Assembly: GCA_003224075.1 (NCBI GenBank) | Contig: QHYF01000019.1 | Location: 1 to 16,155 of the forward strand | Direction: 5' to 3' | From: Acidobacteriota bacterium | Lineage (GTDB): Bacteria; Acidobacteriota; Terriglobia; Acidiferrales; UBA7541 | Length of the DNA: 16,155 nt | Shown: positions 1 to 7,374 of the stretch, piece after piece | How the letters are laid out: every line of letters starts with the position of its first letter | How positions within the stretch are numbered: the first letter of the stretch is position 1 | Program-made: the position numbers and the translations under genes | The notes under the pieces: generated by a model | The model's database searches: none | The model's input: the letters and a program-made list of their open reading frames with translations, nothing else | What the model was told of the DNA's origin: nothing

Positions 1-394
1 GGACTCCTTCTTCTTCAGAGAAGCCGACGACTTCGATTCCGAACGGAAGCCCGCGCCCGTTCAGGGATTCGACCAGAGCAACGGCCAGAACCACACCGAG
101 GACGCCGTCGTATGCACCAGCATTCGGAACCGTGTCGAGATGCGATCCCAGCATAATTCGCGGCACTCCCGGCCCCGATCCAGAATAGAATCCTCGCTGG
201 TTTCCGGCGGCATCAAGTGCCACGGACATTCCAAGAGCGCTCATCCATGAGGAGATTTCCCGGTGGCAATCGCGCATCGGCGCCGAAAGAAAAGTCCGCC
301 GGGTGCCGCCTGCATCTTCTGAAAACGACGCCAGCTTCTGGCAGCGCGCTATCACCTCTTCCGCAAGATTTGTAAAGCCACTGCTCGTCTGCAC
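1..394 (-). CDS. allC: Allantoate amidohydrolase / N-carbamoyl amidohydrolase (M20 family), N-terminal part
   Basis: Only the first 131 codons are in the window; the gene runs off the left edge. The translation begins VQTSSGFTNLAEEVIARC and contains the M20 metallopeptidase-type motifs GSHLDTVPNAGAYDGVLGV and FSEEEGV, which carry the first metal-binding His/Asp (HLD), the bridging Asp (YDG) and the Glu pair of the AllC/hydantoinase/carbamoylase family. In that family the enzyme hydrolyses allantoate (or N-carbamoyl amino acids) in the cytoplasm with two divalent metals. The GTG start at 394 is preceded three codons upstream by an in-frame TAG, so no longer start exists; a weak AAAGG lies about 10 bases upstream. 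It sits 39 bases after puuD in the same direction, so it is probably the next operon gene and, given allantoinase in the operon, allantoate is the most likely substrate. Ureidoglycolate or carbamoyl-amino-acid hydrolase cannot be excluded from the N terminus alone. Confidence 0.85.
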   Translation of the reverse strand, partial: MQTSSGFTNLAEEVIARCQKLASFSEDAGGTRRTFLSAPMRDCHREISSWMSALGMSVALDAAGNQRGFYSGSGPGVPRIMLGSHLDTVPNAGAYDGVLGVVLAVALVESLNGRGLPFGIEVVGFSEEEGV

Positions 395-433
395 TCGATT
401 CTACCTTTGCTCAAGGCGCGCGCCTCGCGGGAT

Positions 434-1252
434 TCAGAACTCCCGGATAAGCTTCGCCGCTCCCCACCCCGCCACAACGAGCGCCAACAAAATCTGCCAG
501 CCGTACCGGTTCCCATAAGTCGCGACCGGAAAATGATTGCTCAACATCAGAAAGACGACCGGCACTGCCATGTACGTATTGTGCTTGGACCGCAACTTCG
601 CTTGCGCGCCCAGCGACGCATCGAACTTCTCGCCTGCCGCCGCTGCTGCGATCATCCTGCGTTGCGCGGGCAGAATGCGCATCCACACGTTCAAGGTCAT
701 GATGGTGCCGAAGATCGCTCCCACGTGGATGTACGCAGCGCGGCCGCTGAACACGTGCATCAATCCCCATGCCGCCGCCGCCGTCATCACCAGACCAAAT
801 CCCGCGAACGCGGCCTGCGACTTTCCCAGGGGTGACCGCACGGCCAGATCGTAGATGAACCACCCTGCCACCAGGGCACCCAATCCGATCGCGACGCCCG
901 CTTGCTTGGAAATATCGGCAACGTCCGGATCGATAAGCCCATCCCCCAGGTAATACACAAGGACCAGGAGAACCACGCCCGCCAGCCACGTCATGAGTGC
1001 TTCCCAGCGAAACCAGCGGACCTGTTCCGGCGCCACGCCTAGCGACTTTTGTTTCTCGACGGTGTAAAAGCCTCCGCTGTGCACCATCCACACTGCCGGA
1101 GCTGTGCCGTTCGCGGCCGCTCTCTTCTCGATCTTTCCGAACTGGCCGTCAAGCCACGTGAAGTAATACGTCTGCCCGACCCACATGATCCCCGCGAACA
1201 CGTGAAACCACCGCAAGCTGAGGTTCAGCCATTCTCGGATCGAAGAACTCAT
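434..1252 (-). CDS. puuD: Membrane urate oxidase/hydroxylase PuuD-type, membrane domain only
   Basis: A 272-residue polytopic membrane protein of the PuuD (urate oxidase N-terminal, former DUF989) family, which oxidises urate to 5-hydroxyisourate and passes electrons to the respiratory chain. Visible family signatures are the N-terminal helix with RWFHVFAGIMWVGQTYYF (14-31), HSGGFY (58-63) and the conserved block near SKHNTYMAVPVVFLMLSNHFP (222-242). Hydrophobic stretches at about 12-33, 84-103, 117-137, 146-165, 172-190, 226-240 and 252-268 look like membrane helices. Characterised PuuD proteins carry a C-terminal cytochrome c domain; here the protein stops right after the last helix and no CxxCH is present. 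The ATG at 1252 is chosen because it lies one base after the uraH stop and has GGGGAAG upstream; an upstream GTG/ATG extension to 1282 would overlap uraH. Followed after 39 bases by the allantoate amidohydrolase gene. Confidence 0.88.
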   Translation of the reverse strand: MSSSIREWLNLSLRWFHVFAGIMWVGQTYYFTWLDGQFGKIEKRAAANGTAPAVWMVHSGGFYTVEKQKSLGVAPEQVRWFRWEALMTWLAGVVLLVLVYYLGDGLIDPDVADISKQAGVAIGLGALVAGWFIYDLAVRSPLGKSQAAFAGFGLVMTAAAAWGLMHVFSGRAAYIHVGAIFGTIMTLNVWMRILPAQRRMIAAAAAGEKFDASLGAQAKLRSKHNTYMAVPVVFLMLSNHFPVATYGNRYGWQILLALVVAGWGAAKLIREF

Positions 1253-1253
1253 C

Positions 1254-1595
1254 TCAGCTTCCCCGATAGGTCGTGTATCCATTCGGGCTCAGCAGCAGCG
1301 GGATGTGGAGGTGCGATTCGCCGCTTCGAACTCGAAATGTGATTTCAACCACTGGATACAACCCCTGCGCTCCGGACGACGCGAAGTAAACCGCGGTGTC
1401 AAATGTCAAACGGTAAGGCCCTTCGGGTGCATCGCCTTCCGGCAGCAACTGGCTGCACCGTCCGTCTTGATCGGTTTGCGCAGAACCCACAGGCGACCAC
1501 TTACCGGACGAGTCTTGACGCTCTAACCGCACAGGCATGCCCGAGGCAGGTTTGCCTTTGGCTGTATCCAAGACGTGAGTTGAAATGCGATTCAT
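1254..1595 (-). CDS. uraH: 5-hydroxyisourate hydrolase (transthyretin-like)
   Basis: A 113-residue HIU hydrolase, normal length for the family. It hydrolyses 5-hydroxyisourate, the product of urate oxidase, to OHCU. The N-terminal STHVLDTAKGKPA (5-17) gives active-site His7; TDQDGR (41-46) gives Arg46; HLHIPLLLSP (95-104) carries the second catalytic His, probably His97; and the C-terminal YRGS tetrapeptide (110-113) separates HIU hydrolases from true transthyretins. The ATG at 1595 forms an ATGA overlap with the uraD stop, the same junction style seen at neighbouring genes; a GTG at 1607 would add only four residues. The stop is one base from the puuD start, so the three ureide-forming steps (PuuD, UraH, UraD) are encoded contiguously. 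No signal peptide, so cytoplasmic. Confidence 0.95.
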   Translation of the reverse strand: MNRISTHVLDTAKGKPASGMPVRLERQDSSGKWSPVGSAQTDQDGRCSQLLPEGDAPEGPYRLTFDTAVYFASSGAQGLYPVVEITFRVRSGESHLHIPLLLSPNGYTTYRGS

Positions 1596-2104
1596 CCCCA
1601 AAGCCACTTTTTCAGACGGATGTGCATGATCTGCCGCTGCTCCTCGGCGGCTTGCCGGAGTTCGGCTGCCTCATCATTCTGCAGCCGGCGCCGCAGAATC
1701 TCCAGGATTTCACTCGCTGATTTGCCTGTGGCGCACACGATGAAAATGCGGCCAAACTTCTGCTCGTAGTCACGATTGCCCTGCGCCAGAGCGAGCTTGA
1801 TGGCATCGTCGGCTGTTGAAACCTTTTGTTGTTCTTGCGCAGACCACGCAGAGAATTGCGCAGGGGCGGCTCTTTCCGCACGAGACTCGCCGATTCGCGG
1901 GTGACTCTGGAACGCTTCGAGCCAGTCCGAAGCACCGAGGCTTTGCCAGGTCACGTCCGACGCCGCAATCACCGACGCTTCGTTTGGAAGGGGCCGCTTG
2001 GATGCCATGCCAGCGGCCCAGTTTGTCGAGCCGCAGCAGGGAAGGATCTCGCGGACAGCTTCTTCGGGCCGCAGACGATTCCAGCGAACGAGCACGCCGC
2101 TCAC
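1592..2104 (-). CDS. uraD: OHCU decarboxylase
   Basis: A 170-residue 2-oxo-4-hydroxy-4-carboxy-5-ureidoimidazoline decarboxylase, which turns OHCU into S-(+)-allantoin and so completes urate degradation. The catalytic His lies in SHPRIGE (67-73, His68); the other family block is YEQKFGRIFIVCATGKSA (113-130), where the G-x-I-F-I-V-C-A-x-G-K-S-A pattern is diagnostic. The start is a GTG at 2104 whose GTGA overlaps the stop of the XDH FAD subunit; GAGGGAG lies 7 bases upstream. Its 3' end overlaps the start of uraH by four bases. UraD and UraH are separate proteins here rather than the fused form known in some Bacilli (PucL has UraD fused to uricase). Confidence 0.95.
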   Translation of the reverse strand: MSGVLVRWNRLRPEEAVREILPCCGSTNWAAGMASKRPLPNEASVIAASDVTWQSLGASDWLEAFQSHPRIGESRAERAAPAQFSAWSAQEQQKVSTADDAIKLALAQGNRDYEQKFGRIFIVCATGKSASEILEILRRRLQNDEAAELRQAAEEQRQIMHIRLKKWLWG

Positions 2105-2979
2105 GCATTTTCTCCCTCAGAGGCAAGCTTCTCGAGAAACTCGACCACAAGATTGCCTGACACGGCTGCTCGATATCGAGCCGTTGAACGAATATCGTCA
2201 ATTGGGTGAATTTCTCCGGTTACGCTCCTTCTTGTTGTCTCCAATAACGACGGCGCAATCTTTTCTCCGAGCAGCTCTCGCTCCGTTGCAACCAAGCGAA
2301 GTGGAATCGGCGCCACGCTTCCGAGAGCGAGGCGGACATCCTGGACCGTTCCGTTTGCGAGCCGGCCCAATGCAGCGAGGCAAACCTTGGCAATGGCTTG
2401 AGCATTGCGGGCGCCGACCTTCCGCGCATGGGAAACGTATCCTGAAAATCGCCGGGGTAGAGAGATATCTCGAATCAATTCGTCGGGGGCAAGGGCAGTT
2501 TGCTTGTAGGCGATATGAAAGCTCCGATAAGGCAGTTGGCGCTCACCGCGCGCCGAAATCAGCGCCAATTCGGCGTCATAAACGAGCAGTGCGGGCAAGG
2601 AATCGGCAGCCGGGGATGCATTCGCAACATTTCCCCCGAGAGTTCCCCGGTTCTGGTTTGCGATTCCGCCGGTCCAGGACGCGGCCGTGGCCAGCAGCGG
2701 GAACTCCTGAGAAACGATCGGATGCATTCGTAAAGCGGTATAGGTGCACGCGGCGCCGACGCGAATTCGATCTGGAAAAACTTCGATCTGCCGAAGCTCG
2801 GGGATATTCCAGATGTTGACCAGTTTTCGATTTGGCAGTTTTCCAGCCGCGTACAAGACCATCACATCGGTGCCGCCGGCGATGGGCAGCCACTGAGCCG
2901 GCTCGGCAGCCAGCAGAGAAAGAACGCCCAGCAGACTTCCGGGTGATGCGAGGCAGTAATCGGCTGGATCGGCTCTCAT
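2101..2979 (-). CDS. xdhB: Xanthine dehydrogenase, FAD-binding subunit
   Basis: A 292-residue FAD subunit of the molybdenum hydroxylase family (CoxM/XdhB-like). The FAD pyrophosphate-binding motif IAGGTDVMV is at 33-41 and the second FAD motif RGTLGGNVANASPAAD is at 111-126; the C-terminal part has the CO_deh_flav_C-type pattern (KVGARNAQAIAKVCLAALGR, 187-206). In the heterotrimer it accepts electrons from the 2Fe-2S subunit and reduces NAD or another acceptor. The ATG at 2979 overlaps the Fe-S subunit stop as ATGA; the frame is open further upstream to 3048 but that would lie within the preceding gene. The 3' end overlaps uraD by four bases. Symbol follows E. coli naming; other systems name XDH subunits differently. 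Family certain, substrate deduced from operon context. Confidence 0.92.
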   Translation of the reverse strand: MRADPADYCLASPGSLLGVLSLLAAEPAQWLPIAGGTDVMVLYAAGKLPNRKLVNIWNIPELRQIEVFPDRIRVGAACTYTALRMHPIVSQEFPLLATAASWTGGIANQNRGTLGGNVANASPAADSLPALLVYDAELALISARGERQLPYRSFHIAYKQTALAPDELIRDISLPRRFSGYVSHARKVGARNAQAIAKVCLAALGRLANGTVQDVRLALGSVAPIPLRLVATERELLGEKIAPSLLETTRRSVTGEIHPIDDIRSTARYRAAVSGNLVVEFLEKLASEGENA

Positions 2980-3473
2980 TTTCCGACTCTTCGCCGGGCG
3001 GCCGTTGCCACGGCTTCGAAAATCTGCATATAACCGGTGCAGCGGCAAAGATTACCCGCGAGCCCTTCCCGTATTTCTGCCAGCGTGGGTTCCGGTTTTT
3101 TGTCGAGAAGGTGTACGGCCGCGAGAATCATACCCGGCGTGCAGATGCCGCACTGAGCACCGCCGCATTCGAGGAACGCTTCCTGCAGAGGAAGAAGCAA
3201 AGCGTGCGCTGATATCCCCTCGATGGTAACAATGTTCGCGCCGCTCGCTTGCGCCACGGGAATGAGGCAGCTATTCACCAGCATGCCGTCCATCAAGACG
3301 GAGCACGAGCCGCATTCGCCTTCGCCACATCCTTCCTTCGTGCCGGTCAATCCGAGTTCATTTCGCAGCACATCCAATAATCTTTCCATAGGATGGGTGA
3401 GCACTTTCTTAGTCTTGCCGTTGACCGTAAAGAGAACCTCGCATTTTGCTTTGGTCTCCGGGGAGGGGATCAT
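2976..3473 (-). CDS. xdhC: Xanthine dehydrogenase, 2Fe-2S subunit
   Basis: A 165-residue small subunit with two [2Fe-2S] clusters. The plant-ferredoxin-type N-terminal cluster is bound by Cys49, Cys54, Cys57 and Cys69 (GCGEGECGSCSVLMDG then NSC); the C-terminal four-helix domain cluster by Cys108, Cys111, Cys143 and Cys145 (CGICTPGM and CRCTGY). Length is typical for the CoxS/XdhC family. It relays electrons from the molybdenum centre to the FAD subunit. The ATG at 3473 overlaps the stop of the large subunit as ATGA, and its stop overlaps the FAD subunit start in the same way, so stoichiometric translation by coupling is likely. Note that in some species the symbol xdhC means a maturation factor; no such factor is visible in this window. 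Confidence 0.95.
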   Translation of the reverse strand: MIPSPETKAKCEVLFTVNGKTKKVLTHPMERLLDVLRNELGLTGTKEGCGEGECGSCSVLMDGMLVNSCLIPVAQASGANIVTIEGISAHALLLPLQEAFLECGGAQCGICTPGMILAAVHLLDKKPEPTLAEIREGLAGNLCRCTGYMQIFEAVATAARRRVGK

Positions 3474-5767
3474 CTTATCTCTCGCGTTGAAAAGGAAGCT
3501 TTCGAATCAAGAGACTGGGCGCTAAGAGCTTCAAACAGATCTTCCGGTAACAGTGGAATCGAATTGAAGCGAACACCGATTGCATCCTCCACGGCGTTTA
3601 GGATCGCCGGAGCGGGCCCATCCATGGGAAGCTCCCCAATGCCTTTGGCGCCATGCGCACCGTGAACGTTGCCGATTTCTTCAAAGAAGACGCGGATCGG
3701 CGGCAGGTCCGCGGAGGTCGGCATGATGTAATTGGTCATCTGGTTGTTCACCATGCGTCCGTTCTGCCAGACTACTTTTTCGTAGAGGGCGAAGCCGATC
3801 GCTTGAGCCACTCCGCCTGTGATTTGGCCCGCGGCCAATACTGGGTGAAGAACCTTGCCGACTTCCTGCAGGGCAACGAAGTCATCCACGGTCACGCTAT
3901 AAGTCGCCAGATCAACGGTCACCTCGGCCACGTAGACGGCCCATGCGAAGGCGGCGTAAGCCTCGCCTCGATAATGTTCATCGTCCCAATAGATATCGGC
4001 GGGGGCTTCATAACGGGCATAAGCCTTCAGCGGCCCGTGCGCGGCGATGTACTCGCGGCACGCGACGCGAAATTGCTCGGGAGTGTATTCATCACCGAGA
4101 AGACCGGTTTTCGTGAGCGTTTGCCTGATGCTGATCGCCGCTGACTGCACCAGTTTTCCCACGATCATCGCCGTGCGCGATGCTACCGTGGGGCCGCTAT
4201 TTGGGACCACGGTCGTGTCCGGCTGCGCGATGACTACGTTTTCATAAGGTAGCCCGAGGGCCTCGGCGGCAATTTGACAAAGTACGGTATTCGTTCCTTG
4301 GCCGAATTCGGCGCTGGAAACGAGCACACGAACGCTGCCGTCTGCGCCAGCTTGCACACCGACCAAAGAATTCAGATAGCGTTCGCCTGAGCCCGTGAAT
4401 CCCGCGCCATGCAAGAAGGCGGCGATTCCGATTCCTTTCTTGAGCACTCCATACTTGTTCTCTCGCGCAAAGCGCGCCTTCTTCGCGTGGTAGTCCGAGA
4501 GTTTCAGCGCCCGGCTGAGCAGATGATCCAAACCGATTTCTTCGCGGATGGTCTGCTGCGTGGTTGTCGTCTGGCCTGGCTTCAGAAAATTCCGCCCGCG
4601 GACTTCAATCGGAGAGGTCCCCACGACCTGGGCGATGCGGTCCATGTGCCGCTCCATGGCGAAGAGGCTCTGCGGCGCGCCAAAACCGCGGAAGGCGCCG
4701 TGAGGCGGCGAATTCGTGGCCACGGCCTTTGCGCGAATGCGCACACTCGGCCAGTAATAAGGTCCGCCGGCGTGAATCGTGCCGCGCGATAGTACGACCG
4801 AGGACAATGTGGAGTAGGCTCCGCCATCAATGGTGAACTCAATCTCGCCGCCGAGAATCTTGCCATCCTTGCCAACGGCAGTGCGATGGCGCGTGCGCGA
4901 AGGGTGACGTTTCGTCGTCGCGGCCATGTCTTCCATGCGGTCGTAGACGATTTTCACCGGCCGGCCGGACTTGATGGCCAAAAGCGTCGCGTGCGCCGCA
5001 ATCATGGAGGGAAACTCTTCTTTTCCGCCAAAGGCGCCGCCTGTCTCCATCTGCACGACACGAACTTTCTCTTCGGGAAGACCGCAGAGCGCCATCAGAG
5101 CTTTGTGAACGTAGTACGGACATTGCAGCGAACCCCAGACGGTGACTCCTTTCTCCCGATCGAAAGATGCGATGACTCCATTGTTTTCGATGTAGAGCTG
5201 CTCCTGCGCTCCGGTAGAGTATTCACCTTCCACGATGTAAGCAGCTTCCTTCCAGACGGCCTCCACGTCACCTTTTTCAATCAAATAGCTTTTGAAAATG
5301 TTGTCGCTGCCCCAGATGATCGTGGATTGCTGCTCGCTTTCTGCCATAGTGTGCACCGCCGGGAGCGGCTCGTACTCGATGGAAATCGCCTCGACGGCCT
5401 TGCGAAGTTTGTGACGATCTGCGTGGGCCAGGAGGAGAGTCGGTTCTTCGGGATGATTGACGGTCTCTTCTGCGAGGCAAGGTTGGTCGTCGAGGATCAG
5501 AGCGATGCAATTTTTCCCTGGAATGTCTTTGGCTGTAACTGTCACAAACTCTTCCCAAGGGATACCCGGGCCATAGGTGATTTTCCTGATTTTGCCGCGC
5601 GCAATCGTGCTGCGCACGGTTGCGCCGTAAAGCATGCCGGGCAAAACCATGTCGTCCACGTAGCGCGCCGCCCCAGTGACTTTGTCGCGACCTTCCTTGC
5701 GTGGAACGGGCGCCCCGACAATGTGGTGCTCTTGCAACTTTGCCAACGTCACCCTTTCGCTCGACAA
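3470..5767 (-). CDS. xdhA: Xanthine dehydrogenase, molybdopterin-binding large subunit
   Basis: A 765-residue Mo-binding subunit of the xanthine oxidase family that hydroxylates hypoxanthine and xanthine to urate. Numbered from the chosen start, GGAFGGKE (243-250), AFRGFGAPQ (358-366), AEFGQGTNTV (486-495), GGVAQAIG (651-658) and GAKGIGE (706-712) are the conserved cofactor and active-site blocks. Glu250 and Arg360 match the purine-binding Glu/Arg pair of known xanthine dehydrogenases (bovine Glu802 and Arg880) and Glu712 matches the catalytic base, so purine specificity is supported by sequence as well as context. The start is uncertain: the frame opens with a TTG at 5767 without a clear ribosome site, and a GTG at 5752 has AAAGG directly before it; no ATG lies further upstream. 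It is the first gene of the tightly overlapping block and lies 130 bases after allB. Confidence 0.94.
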   Translation of the reverse strand: MSSERVTLAKLQEHHIVGAPVPRKEGRDKVTGAARYVDDMVLPGMLYGATVRSTIARGKIRKITYGPGIPWEEFVTVTAKDIPGKNCIALILDDQPCLAEETVNHPEEPTLLLAHADRHKLRKAVEAISIEYEPLPAVHTMAESEQQSTIIWGSDNIFKSYLIEKGDVEAVWKEAAYIVEGEYSTGAQEQLYIENNGVIASFDREKGVTVWGSLQCPYYVHKALMALCGLPEEKVRVVQMETGGAFGGKEEFPSMIAAHATLLAIKSGRPVKIVYDRMEDMAATTKRHPSRTRHRTAVGKDGKILGGEIEFTIDGGAYSTLSSVVLSRGTIHAGGPYYWPSVRIRAKAVATNSPPHGAFRGFGAPQSLFAMERHMDRIAQVVGTSPIEVRGRNFLKPGQTTTTQQTIREEIGLDHLLSRALKLSDYHAKKARFARENKYGVLKKGIGIAAFLHGAGFTGSGERYLNSLVGVQAGADGSVRVLVSSAEFGQGTNTVLCQIAAEALGLPYENVVIAQPDTTVVPNSGPTVASRTAMIVGKLVQSAAISIRQTLTKTGLLGDEYTPEQFRVACREYIAAHGPLKAYARYEAPADIYWDDEHYRGEAYAAFAWAVYVAEVTVDLATYSVTVDDFVALQEVGKVLHPVLAAGQITGGVAQAIGFALYEKVVWQNGRMVNNQMTNYIMPTSADLPPIRVFFEEIGNVHGAHGAKGIGELPMDGPAPAILNAVEDAIGVRFNSIPLLPEDLFEALSAQSLDSKASFSTREIR

Positions 5768-5897
5768 ATCAGATAGATGCGTCGTTACGGTGGAAAGTGC
5801 CCCGAATGGGAACTGTCATTGGGACATTGTGATCGCGGACGCTTATAAATGGTTTTGCGAGCAATATTCTGAAGCAAAAAGCGAGAGTTTCAAATGT
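5768..5897 (-). other. Gap between allB and the XDH large subunit
   Basis: This is the only sizeable gap inside the purine operon: 130 bases, comparatively A+T rich on the minus strand. It has no convincing -35/-10 pair at 16-18 base spacing and no hairpin with a U-run. It could hold an internal promoter or a leader for the TTG/GTG-initiated large subunit, but nothing specific can be shown by eye. Confidence 0.3.
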
Positions 5898-7271
5898 CTA
5901 TTTGAGCTCTCCATCGATCTGCTGGCGCCGAAATTCGCGCCCGGCCGGTTCTCCTGGATACTCGCCCTCGGCAAATACGCAATTTCCTCGCAAGTAAGTG
6001 GCTTTCACGACCCCGCGAAGTCGTTCCCTTAGATAGGGTGACAGACGATGGCGATATCGTAGGTGATGCTCCGTCACGATGAATTCGGCCTCGGGCTCAA
6101 ACACAACGAAGTCCGCATCGTAACCCTTCGCAATGCAACCCTTATGCGATTCACACGCAGCCAGCCGCGCAGGGCCTTCAGCCATCCATCGTGTGATGTC
6201 CAGCAGGTTGAAACCCCGGCTGCTAGCCTCGGTCCACATCACCGGCAACGCCAGCGAAAGGCTGGAAATCCCGCCCCAGGCCATTCGAAAGTCTCCCTCG
6301 TCGAGCCGCTTCATTTCTGGCGGGCATGGAGAATGATCCGTCGCCACCAAATCAATGACTCCCTCTCGAAGTCCCTGCCACAGTTTTTCGCGGTTCTCCC
6401 GGCCGCGGATCGGGGGAGCACACTTGAACAAGGTCTGGCCATCCGGGATCTTTTCGGAAAAAAGATGCAGATAATGCGGGCACGTCTCGACGCTGGCCGG
6501 CAGGCCTTCTGACTTGGCTGCGCGCAGTATCTCCAGCGCTTGGCTCGTCGACAGATGCACGATGTGCAGGCGGAAATGATATTCGCGGCAGAGAGAGAGC
6601 ATTAACCGAATCGCGGAAAGCTCCGCCTCATCCGGGCGCGATTTCAGATACGTTTCATACTTGCTCCAATCCGCTTGCGCCAATTGACACGTTGCCATGT
6701 CCACCGGGCCGGGCAGCTCCGCGTGCACAAGCAGCGGGAGCCCCGTCTGCTCCACATGGGGCGATGCCGCGCGCAGTTCCGGCTCGGTGACCCTGGTGAA
6801 GCCATCGATGCCAGGATGAATAAGGAAGCATTTGAATCCCGCCACGCCGGCCGAAGCCAAATCTCTGATGTGCTCCTGGTTGTCGCTAACGACGCCGCCC
6901 CACGCCATCCAATCCACGTGGCATTGGCCTTCTGCCGCTTTGCGCTTGGCTTGGAGCGCCGCAACCGTGGTGGTCGCTGGCAAACAATTGAGTGGCATGT
7001 CCACCAGCAGCGTGAAGCCTCCGGCCGCGGCCGCGCGCGTCGCCGTTTGAAAACCTTCCCATTCCGTTCGCCCGGGCTCATTGACGTGGACGTGAGAGTC
7101 CACAAGTCCCGGAAGCATTGCTGCATCGCCAAAATCCTTCACGGAGACCTGCGCGGGGATTTGGTCTGGCGAAACGACATCAAGGATCCGTCCATCTTGC
7201 ACGAGCACGCCCGCCGGATGGATTCCTCGCGAGGTGACTACCCGTCGAGAAAGAAAGGCTTGGAGATTCAT
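5898..7271 (-). CDS. allB: Allantoinase
   Basis: A 457-residue cyclic amidohydrolase that opens the hydantoin ring of allantoin to give allantoate. Metal ligands are visible in the family order: His60 and His62 in DSHVHVNEPGRTEWEGF (58-74), the carboxylated Lys147 in GFKCFLIHPGIDGF (145-158), His183 (VHAE), His239 (HLS) and Asp312 (ATDHSP). The EPGRxEWEGF and GFKCFL patterns favour allantoinase over dihydropyrimidinase or dihydroorotase. The ATG at 7271 has AAGG 8 bases upstream. It is the first purine gene in the minus-strand block, with 103 bases between it and the upstream glycan gene, where the operon promoter would be expected. Cytoplasmic, probably a homotetramer as in the family. Confidence 0.94.
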   Translation of the reverse strand: MNLQAFLSRRVVTSRGIHPAGVLVQDGRILDVVSPDQIPAQVSVKDFGDAAMLPGLVDSHVHVNEPGRTEWEGFQTATRAAAAGGFTLLVDMPLNCLPATTTVAALQAKRKAAEGQCHVDWMAWGGVVSDNQEHIRDLASAGVAGFKCFLIHPGIDGFTRVTEPELRAASPHVEQTGLPLLVHAELPGPVDMATCQLAQADWSKYETYLKSRPDEAELSAIRLMLSLCREYHFRLHIVHLSTSQALEILRAAKSEGLPASVETCPHYLHLFSEKIPDGQTLFKCAPPIRGRENREKLWQGLREGVIDLVATDHSPCPPEMKRLDEGDFRMAWGGISSLSLALPVMWTEASSRGFNLLDITRWMAEGPARLAACESHKGCIAKGYDADFVVFEPEAEFIVTEHHLRYRHRLSPYLRERLRGVVKATYLRGNCVFAEGEYPGEPAGREFRRQQIDGELK

Positions 7272-7351
7272 CGGCGGAACCTTGACGTCATCTTAGAATG
7301 GGATTGCACGCAAGAATGAGGTTATCGCAACCATCTTCAGGCGCATAATTC

Positions 7352-7369
7352 GCACAATGTCTTGCACAA
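7352..7369. repeat. Short direct repeat upstream of allB, possible operator
   Basis: The hexamer GCACAA occurs at 7352-7357 and again at 7364-7369, a 12-base centre-to-centre spacing close to one helical turn. It lies in the 103-base gap upstream of the purine operon (minus-strand TTGTGC read toward allB). This would suit an operator or activator site, but the repeat is short and may be chance. No convincing sigma-70 promoter was found beside it. Confidence 0.2.
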
Positions 7370-7374
7370 CGATG

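Noticed and set aside
434..1282. A longer PuuD starting at 1282
   Set aside because: The extra ten residues overlap uraH, whereas the ATG at 1252 has a good ribosome site and begins right after the uraH stop.
1998..2819. A 273-codon plus-strand open frame over the XDH FAD subunit and uraD
   Set aside because: Arg-rich shadow of two well-supported genes on the opposite strand, with no recognisable domain.
4886..5776. A 296-codon plus-strand open frame opposite the XDH large subunit
   Set aside because: It is antisense to strong molybdenum-hydroxylase motifs, has no protein-family signature and is typical of long antisense frames in GC-rich coding DNA.
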